Part shown: positions 6,516 through 11,466 of the stretch, piece by piece | Layout of the letters: each line of letters begins with the position of its first letter | How positions within the stretch are numbered: the stretch's first letter is position 1 | Assembly (NCBI GenBank): GCA_910584495.1 | Contig: CAJUAR010000082.1 | Coordinates: 1-11,466 of the forward strand | Origin: an uncultured Muribaculaceae bacterium | GTDB lineage: Bacteria; Bacteroidota; Bacteroidia; Bacteroidales; Muribaculaceae | Length of the DNA stretch: 11,466 nt | Direction of reading: 5' to 3' | Notes under the pieces: generated by a model | The model's database searches: none | What the model was told of the DNA's origin: nothing | Seen by the model: the letters and a program-made list of their open reading frames with translations, nothing else | Program-made: the position numbers and the translations under genes

Positions 6516-7846
6516 GATGTTTGTTTGATAGCGCGGCCGATGGCACGGAGCTTGAGTCCGGCAGCAGCCACATCAGTTTCTTGATAAATATTGCGCCCGT
6601 CGACTATATCGTTGCCCTTCATGAGCTGAGCGATGCGCGACCACTGTGGCAGACGGAACTGCTTCCATTCCGTGAGCAGCGCCAGGGCGTCGGCATCGCG
6701 CACGGCCTGATACATGTCCGACGCATAGACCACTGCATCGCCCATACGACGGCGGCATTCGTCCATGGCCACTGGGTCGTAGACCACAACCATTGCTCCG
6801 GCCTCAATGAGTTTTTCAATCACCACAAGCGACGGTGCACAGCGCATGTCGTCGGTTTCGGGCTTGAAAGCGAGACCCCAGATGGCAACTCGGCGGCCGG
6901 CGAGCTTACCGCCGAAGATGGCAGAAAGTTTGTCGAACACAATCGATTTCTGGCGTTCGTTCACCTCCTCCACTGCCGCAATAACGCTCATGGGGCATCC
7001 ATGGTTCATGCCGGTGTTGATTAACGCCCTCACATCCTTGGGGAAACATGAGCCTCCATAGCCACAACCGGGGTAGAGAAATTTGCTGCCTATGCGTGCA
7101 TCGGCCCCTACGGCACGACGCACGGCATCGACATCCGCTCCTGTGCGCTCGCACAAATTGGCAATCTCGTTTATAAACGAAATGCGTGTGGCAAGCATGG
7201 CATTGGCAGCATATTTTGTCATTTCGGCCGAAGGAAGATCCATGAACATCACCCTCATGTTGTTGAGAAGGAATGGACGATAGAGACGCTCCATGAGTTT
7301 TCGGCCATAGTCGCTTTCTATGCCGATTACCACACGGTCGGGCGACATAAAATCCTTGATGGCAGCCCCTTCTTTTAAAAATTCAGGATTGGAGGCCAAC
7401 TCGAAATCCATATCAGGACATCCTCGCTCGTCCAATTGTTTTTTCACCACACCGCGCACAAGCTCGGAAGTGCCAACGGGCACGGTCGACTTGATGACAA
7501 ACAAAGTTTTCCGCTTGATTCCCGCGCCGAAATCGGCGGCGACCTCCAAGACATGGCTCAGGTCGGCCGATCCGTCCTCATCGGCCGGAGTTCCGACAGC
7601 GCAGAACACAATGTCGACACTGTCGATAACCTCGGCAAGGGATGTTGCAAAGTGAAGCCTTCCGGCCTCGCAGTTGCGGCTCACAAGGTCCGAAAGCCCC
7701 GGTTCGTAGATTGGTATTATGCCATGTTTGAGTTTGTCGATTTTGGCACTGTCGATGTCGACACATGTCACGTCCACACCAATCTCGGCAAAACAAGCGC
7801 CGGAAACAAGGCCCACATATCCGGTTCCAACAATAGCTACATTCAT
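6500..7846 (-). CDS. ugd: UDP-glucose 6-dehydrogenase
   Basis: A 448-residue cytoplasmic enzyme that oxidizes UDP-glucose to UDP-glucuronate with two NAD+, supplying uronic acid for capsule or exopolysaccharide. The N-terminal Rossmann motif is GTGYVGLVSGACFAE (7-21), followed by STVPVGT (120-126) and the ASNPEFLKEG segment (151-160). The catalytic cysteine is Cys267 in GGSCFPKD, and a C-terminal UDP-binding domain contains GLAFKPETDDMR. I chose the ATG at 7846 because MNVAIVGTGYVG is the standard N-terminus. The open frame runs 23 codons further upstream, but those lie inside the DUF1460 gene. The start is 2 bases after that gene's stop. It overlaps gmd by 16 bases. This differs from GDP-mannose dehydrogenase, a relative, mainly by context and the ASNPEFLKEG form, so specificity is likely rather than proven. 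Confidence 0.93.
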   Translation of the reverse strand: MNVAIVGTGYVGLVSGACFAEIGVDVTCVDIDSAKIDKLKHGIIPIYEPGLSDLVSRNCEAGRLHFATSLAEVIDSVDIVFCAVGTPADEDGSADLSHVLEVAADFGAGIKRKTLFVIKSTVPVGTSELVRGVVKKQLDERGCPDMDFELASNPEFLKEGAAIKDFMSPDRVVIGIESDYGRKLMERLYRPFLLNNMRVMFMDLPSAEMTKYAANAMLATRISFINEIANLCERTGADVDAVRRAVGADARIGSKFLYPGCGYGGSCFPKDVRALINTGMNHGCPMSVIAAVEEVNERQKSIVFDKLSAIFGGKLAGRRVAIWGLAFKPETDDMRCAPSLVVIEKLIEAGAMVVVYDPVAMDECRRRMGDAVVYASDMYQAVRDADALALLTEWKQFRLPQWSRIAQLMKGNDIVDGRNIYQETDVAAAGLKLRAIGRAIKQTSCQQL

Positions 7847-7848
7847 AG

Positions 7849-8721
7849 TCAATAGTCTGTCAAGCGGATTACGCGCAAGCCTAACCATTGACGGTTGCGC
7901 TTCATAAAATCGCACAGCGGCTGCTTGGTCATCTCCACCAAGCCATCGGTCGACGAGGCATGAAGAAGATATGGCTCTCCCGCAGCATCTTTGATAATTA
8001 TGCCAAGATGTGTCACATCGAGGGTTTTGTTCGTAGTAACCAAAGCCACTACATCGCCCGACTTAAAGGCCTTTTTCGTAGCCTTGTCGCCCAGGTCTCC
8101 GCTTTTAATATAAGGAAATCGGTGCAAACGGTAGCCGTTTTCTATGGCTTTTATACGCTCGAAGTTTGCACTGTCGGCAAGTGCGGGATATTTGTCGCGA
8201 TTACGGCTCATGAAATCAATGGTCCTTAGCAGATGGTTGCTCCGCGGAAAGACCTCGGTTGCATCCTGAATATTGCCACGGTGCCGGTTGTCGACAACCC
8301 AGTCGGAAATATAATGGAGCCGCGAAGCGTATCCGTCCACCTCTCCGTTGCGGTAACGCAGGCGACGTAGATTGTACACAAAATCCCTCCATGAAGTCCG
8401 GCGTTCGCCGATGGTATAGGCCAAAGCCATTGATATATCCACAAAAGTGGTACAGTCCAGGCTGTCGAGCCTCACGGTGAGCACCTCTACAGGACCTTCG
8501 AGCGTATGGGCGGCATAGGGTGTACCTTCGAACTGCTTGGCAAAATATGCGATTCGGGCTTCGGGACTGACAAGGCGTTGTTTCGAAGCCAGGTCGAGCA
8601 TCTGGCCTATTCTTGTGGTATCGGCGGCTTCGTTGCCAAAACGCACCTCGGCGGCCATCTGCGCTTTGGCGGTCAAGGCAAAGCCCAATGACAAAATTAG
8701 AGGGAAAAATATCTTTTTCAT
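7849..8721 (-). CDS. DUF1460 family amidase-like secreted protein
   Basis: A 290-residue protein of the DUF1460 family (Pfam PF07313), which adopts an NlpC/P60-like papain fold and is thought to act on peptidoglycan or related amides. Residues 1-20 are a signal peptide (MKKIFFPLIL start, Ala-X-Ala end TAKA before Gln21). There is no lipobox cysteine, so a soluble periplasmic location is likely. Likely catalytic residues are Cys90 in LDCTTFVD and His238 in THLGIII, with His254 in LLHASS conserved nearby. I chose the ATG at 8721 because it begins the signal peptide and overlaps the stop of the Pmp3-like gene by 4 bases; the frame stays open to 8853 but that part reads as noise. The exact bond cleaved cannot be told from sequence. 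Confidence 0.88.
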   Translation of the reverse strand: MKKIFFPLILSLGFALTAKAQMAAEVRFGNEAADTTRIGQMLDLASKQRLVSPEARIAYFAKQFEGTPYAAHTLEGPVEVLTVRLDSLDCTTFVDISMALAYTIGERRTSWRDFVYNLRRLRYRNGEVDGYASRLHYISDWVVDNRHRGNIQDATEVFPRSNHLLRTIDFMSRNRDKYPALADSANFERIKAIENGYRLHRFPYIKSGDLGDKATKKAFKSGDVVALVTTNKTLDVTHLGIIIKDAAGEPYLLHASSTDGLVEMTKQPLCDFMKRNRQWLGLRVIRLTDY

Positions 8722-8876
8722 GACTTGGAACGAGTACAGATTAAAATAGCCCCAATTACCCCGGGCACCCATGCACAAAGAGTGAGGGCTGCTACCAGAA
8801 TTATGGAGCCGCACCCTTTGTCTAAAACGGCAAGCGGCGGACATATAATGCACAAAATAGCTCTAAGAAACGACAT
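8718..8876 (-). CDS. Small Pmp3/YqaE-family membrane protein
   Basis: A 52-residue protein starting MSFLRAILCIICPPLAVLD. It matches the UPF0057/Pmp3/YqaE pattern: a first transmembrane helix containing the PPLAV motif, a short turn with KGCGS, then a second helix (IILVAALTLCAWVPGVIGAI) with the conserved P-G-x-I-x-A motif, and a short basic tail. Family members are inner-membrane proteins linked to membrane potential and salt or cold stress in other organisms. The biochemical role is unclear. It is the first gene of the operon, 28 bases downstream of a promoter -7 match, and its TGA overlaps the next ATG. The open frame continues upstream to 8963, but that extension covers the promoter and terminator. 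Confidence 0.85.
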   Translation of the reverse strand: MSFLRAILCIICPPLAVLDKGCGSIILVAALTLCAWVPGVIGAILICTRSKS

Positions 8877-8903
8877 CTCGGATGGTTTAATATAAACAAT
8901 GTA

Positions 8904-8937
8904 CAAAATTAAAGATTTTTTCCGACATTTGCCCAAA
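8904..8937 (-). promoter_or_regulatory. Promoter of the six-gene operon
   Basis: On the minus strand TAATTTTG (8911-8904) is a full match to the Bacteroidota -7 box TAnnTTTG. TTTG (8937-8934) lies 22 nt upstream, slightly longer than the usual 19-21 spacing. Predicted transcription starts about 20 bases before the Pmp3-like ATG. It sits directly after the terminator of the upstream locus, as expected for an operon boundary. Confidence 0.6.
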
Positions 8938-8942
8938 CGAGG

Positions 8943-8976
8943 GTATATAAAAAGGAGAGGCAAGCACCTCTCCTCT
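8943..8976 (-). terminator. Intrinsic terminator after the SusD remnant
   Basis: On the minus strand AGGAGAGG pairs perfectly with CCTCTCCT (8974-8967 with 8960-8953) around a 6-nt loop. It is followed at once by a TTTTTATATA tract (8952-8943). It lies 22 bases after the SusD fragment's stop codon and upstream of the next promoter, so it insulates the two transcription units. Confidence 0.85.
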
Positions 8977-8997
8977 ACAATAAAATATATCTCAGCA

Positions 8998-9466
8998 CTA
9001 ATAACCCGGGTTGTTTTCTCCTTTCAGAGCAGGATTACTCTGTATTTCCCTCAAAGGAATGGGCAGAAGCTCGCTATGCCCTACCCTGAAATTTTTATAG
9101 GCGGGATACGCAGGATTTTTGACGTTCACAATGCTTTTCTCACCGAAAAGTTTCAAGGCATCGTAGAGACATCCCCAACGGAGGAGGTCGTATTTGCGCA
9201 CACCTTCAAAACAAAGTTCGAATGCTCGTTCGAAATAAAGAGCCTGACGTAGTTTTCCCTTTTCGGAATCATCGCCAATAAAGCGGGGATTGAAGTCCTT
9301 CTTTGCAGCGCCATAGACAACTGCAAACGATGAAGCATCGACAGCCGATGCCTTGGCTCGGGTACGGACACGGCTGTCCAAGCACCGTCGCCAATGCTCT
9401 CAAATGCGGCGAATGCCCTTTCAATCTTGTTGAAAGAGCATTCAATTTTGTGCAATGTCGTAGAAA
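8998..9466 (-). pseudogene. C-terminal remnant of a SusD/RagB-family lipoprotein gene
   Basis: The clean reading part (about 9378 down to 8998) encodes roughly 125 residues typical of the end of SusD-like glycan-binding outer-membrane lipoproteins. It has an RVRTRAKAS segment, then ERAFELCFEGVRKYDLLRWG, the hallmark of the family's C-terminal helices, and an end NFRVGHSELLPIPLREIQSNPALKGENNPGY. Full proteins are about 500-600 residues with a lipoprotein signal; here more than 75 percent is missing. This frame has a TGA at 9402-9400. The preceding residues that look SusD-like (IERAFAAFESIGDGAW) are in another frame, so a frameshift lies near 9375-9395. That second frame runs back to the HTCS stop at 9467. 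Even if the first TTG were used, the product would lack a signal peptide. Probably non-functional debris of a SusC/SusD pair. Confidence 0.8.
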
Positions 9467-11466
9467 TCAATCCTTTTTCACCAGTTCCGAAGGCGAATAT
9501 CCAAAGAATTTCTTGAAGCTTGTCGCAAAGTAGGATGGTGTGCCGAAACCAACCATCGCACTCACTTCCGACACCGTATAGCGCGAGGCTTTCAGCAGTT
9601 CGAGGGCCTTGTTGAGGCGCACTCTCCTTATAAACTCATTCGTTGCCTCGCCGGTGAGTGCTTTCATCTTCAGGTGCAGATTCGAGCGGCTCATGCACAT
9701 TTCTCGTGCAAAGGCATCGGTCGAAAACTCCGAGTCGTCGATATGCTCGTCCATCACCGACACCGCCTTGGTGAGGAATTCCTCGTCGAGGGGATTGATG
9801 GCCACCTTTGTCGGTTCGATTACGGTACTGTGAGCATAAGTATCAATCAGGCGCATGCGTGTCCGCAGTTGGTTGCGGATTTTTGCCTTGAGGAGGTCAA
9901 GCGGGAATGGCTTGGCGATATAATCGTCTGCCCCTACATTCATCCCGTCCATCTGGTTGGCAAGGTCCGATTTGGCCGAAAGCATGATGACAGGTATATG
10001 CGAAGTCCTTAGATTCCTTTTCACAGCCCTACACAGCTGCACTCCGTCGACATCAGGCATCATAACATCGGTGAGTATCAGGTCTATCTTCTCCGTTGTC
10101 AACAGTTCTATGGCCTTGGCTCCATTCGCCGCAAGTACCACATTGTAGTCGGGCTGCAAGGTATTTCCAAGATATTTGAGAATCTCCGAATTGTCGTCCA
10201 CAACCATTATTGTAGGTTTCGAGCTGTCGGGGTCTTCTTTCATGTTTTCCTTCTCAAGGGCAATGTCCTCGTCGGGAATATGGATAAATGGCTGGCTATC
10301 TAAAGAAGTAGTCTCGCTGTCGGCCACAAGTTCGTCGGGCGCATAATTTCCCTCCCCTCTTGGTAATGTCACAATAAAGGTCGAGCCTTCACCGAGGGTA
10401 CTCTCCACGGAAATACTCCCATGGTGCAGCTCTACGAGGCGCTTGACAAGCGACAGTCCTATGCCGTTGCCGCTGCTCGCATCGTTCACCTGGTAGAATC
10501 GGGAGAAAATCTTATCCAGTTTATCTGCCGGAATGCCGCAGCCCGTATCCTTAACAACAATGGCGAGATTTCCGTCTTCGCTCGACAGCTGGAGAGTCAC
10601 AGTCTGCCCTTTGGGCGTGTATTTAAAGGCGTTTGTAAGCAAATTATTGACAATCAGCTCAAAATAGTCGCTGTCAATTGTCTGCATCGGCTCCTCTAAA
10701 GTTGAATCAAAATTATACTTGATATTTTTGTGCCGCGCCATCGTTTCATAAGAACTGAAAATCTGTTTGGCCAGCAAATTGACATCCACTTTACGAACTT
10801 TGAGCTTGAACATACCCATCTCCGCACGCCTATAGTCAAGCAACTGATTGACTATGTGGAGAATCCTCATCGTATTGTTTTTCACCGTAGTAAGCTTTTC
10901 GGTGGTCAGCACATCGTTCTTCCTGGCAAGCAGTTCATCTATCGGCAGCAACATCAATGTGAGAGGAGTGCGCAGTTCGTGCGACATATTGATGAAAAAC
11001 CGCACCTTCATCTCCTCAATCTTGTGTTGACGCTCAAAATCGGTCTGCTGCATCTTCATCCTTGCCATCATCATCTTGCGGTGCCACACCGTGCGGAGCA
11101 CATAGCCTATTGCTCCCGTTGCCAGGACAATCCACAGCAGAATCGCCCACCAGGTCCTGTACCACACCGGCTCTATCGTGATGCCTATCGACGCAGTTCC
11201 TTCACTCTGCACACCGTCATTGTTCGATGCCTTGAGCATAAACTTGTAGGTTCCCGCCGGCAGATTCGAGTATGTAACAGAGTTGCCCCCCGACGGAAGG
11301 GCTATATATTTTTTGTCGAGGCCGTCAAGTTTATAATAGAACGTGTTCTCGCCTCCCGACGGATAATTGCACACCGTGAATTCGATGGTAAACGTCGTTT
11401 GGTCCGAGCCCAATTATGTTCGATGGCTTCGTCACCATTGGCTCCACAATGATCTCTTTGAAAAAT
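9467..11466 (-). CDS. Hybrid two-component system sensor/regulator (HTCS), partial
   Basis: The open frame from 11413 to 9467 encodes 648 residues, numbered here from the TTG after an in-frame TAA. In order: the C-terminal part of a periplasmic Y_Y_Y domain (1-81), one transmembrane helix (about 86-107), a HisKA domain with phospho-accepting His145 in SHELRTP, a HATPase domain (N box NNLLTNAFKYTP at 256-267, DTGCGIP at 289-295, GNGIGLSL at 315-322), a receiver domain (DD at 406-407, phospho-Asp449, Lys501) and an AraC-type helix-turn-helix (about 545-648) ending PSYFATSFKKFFGYSPSE. HTCS proteins sense a glycan fragment in the periplasm and activate a polysaccharide utilization locus. The propeller sensor lies beyond the window. 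In-frame TAA at 11414-11416 and HTCS-like sequence in another frame up to 11466 suggest a frameshift. All enzymatic motifs are intact. Confidence 0.9.

Noticed and set aside
7847..7915. N-terminal extension of the UDP-glucose dehydrogenase by 23 codons
   Set aside because: It lies inside the 3' end of the DUF1460 gene, and the family N-terminus begins exactly at the ATG at 7846.
8722..8853. Upstream extension of the DUF1460 gene by 44 codons
   Set aside because: The extension overlaps the Pmp3-like gene out of frame, and the ATG at 8721 begins a clean signal peptide.
8877..8963. Upstream extension of the Pmp3-like gene by 29 codons
   Set aside because: It would cover the terminator and the promoter match; the family start is the ATG at 8876.
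10730..11452. Plus-strand open frame of 240 codons opposite the HTCS gene
   Set aside because: His/Arg-rich sequence antisense to conserved kinase motifs; a shadow with no recognizable feature.

Overview
The window looks like Bacteroidales chromosome, probably from a Muribaculaceae-like gut commensal. This is inferred from gene content, not from a database match. The clues are a secreted protein with a type IX-secretion-like C-terminal domain, a hybrid two-component system (HTCS), a SusD/RagB fragment, a DUF1460 amidase, a fucose synthase with an insertion, and Bacteroidota-type promoters (TTTG about 20 nt upstream of TAnnTTTG). No Shine-Dalgarno-like sequence is apparent at the starts.

Left part (1-1711): a tRNA-Lys(UUU) gene on the minus strand and a secreted protein of unknown function on the plus strand diverge from a shared AT-rich region that carries a promoter for each. 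The secreted-protein gene converges on a superoxide dismutase gene, and a long nested hairpin lies between them.

Middle (1712-8911, all minus strand): first comes a monocistronic-looking Fe-type or cambialistic superoxide dismutase. Upstream of it is a compact six-gene array, in transcription order: a 52-residue Pmp3-like membrane protein, a periplasmic DUF1460 amidase-like protein, UDP-glucose 6-dehydrogenase, GDP-mannose 4,6-dehydratase, GDP-L-fucose synthase and dnaX. Consecutive genes overlap by 4 or 16 bases or are 2-3 bases apart, so this looks like one transcription unit. A promoter match lies just upstream of the first gene. The operon supplies UDP-glucuronate and GDP-fucose for surface polysaccharide or glycoprotein, and it carries the essential clamp-loader gene at its 3' end. 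A 162-bp palindromic element flanked by TTA direct repeats (a MITE-like insertion) sits between the dnaX stop and a terminator-like hairpin.

Right part (8943-11466, minus strand): the remains of a polysaccharide utilization locus. An HTCS gene, with intact kinase, receiver and AraC domains, ends directly next to a C-terminal fragment of a SusD-like gene. The SusD fragment changes frame near its 5' end. The HTCS frame is closed by a stop 53 bases from the window edge, while the sensor-side sequence appears to continue in another frame. This suggests a decaying or rearranged locus, or sequencing errors. A clean intrinsic terminator follows the fragment.

I found no CRISPR array, full transposon, defence system or clearly new multi-gene system. 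The most unusual items are the MITE-like element in the dnaX 3' region, the HTCS/SusD junction, a possible frameshift site in dnaX, and the packaging of dnaX with nucleotide-sugar genes.
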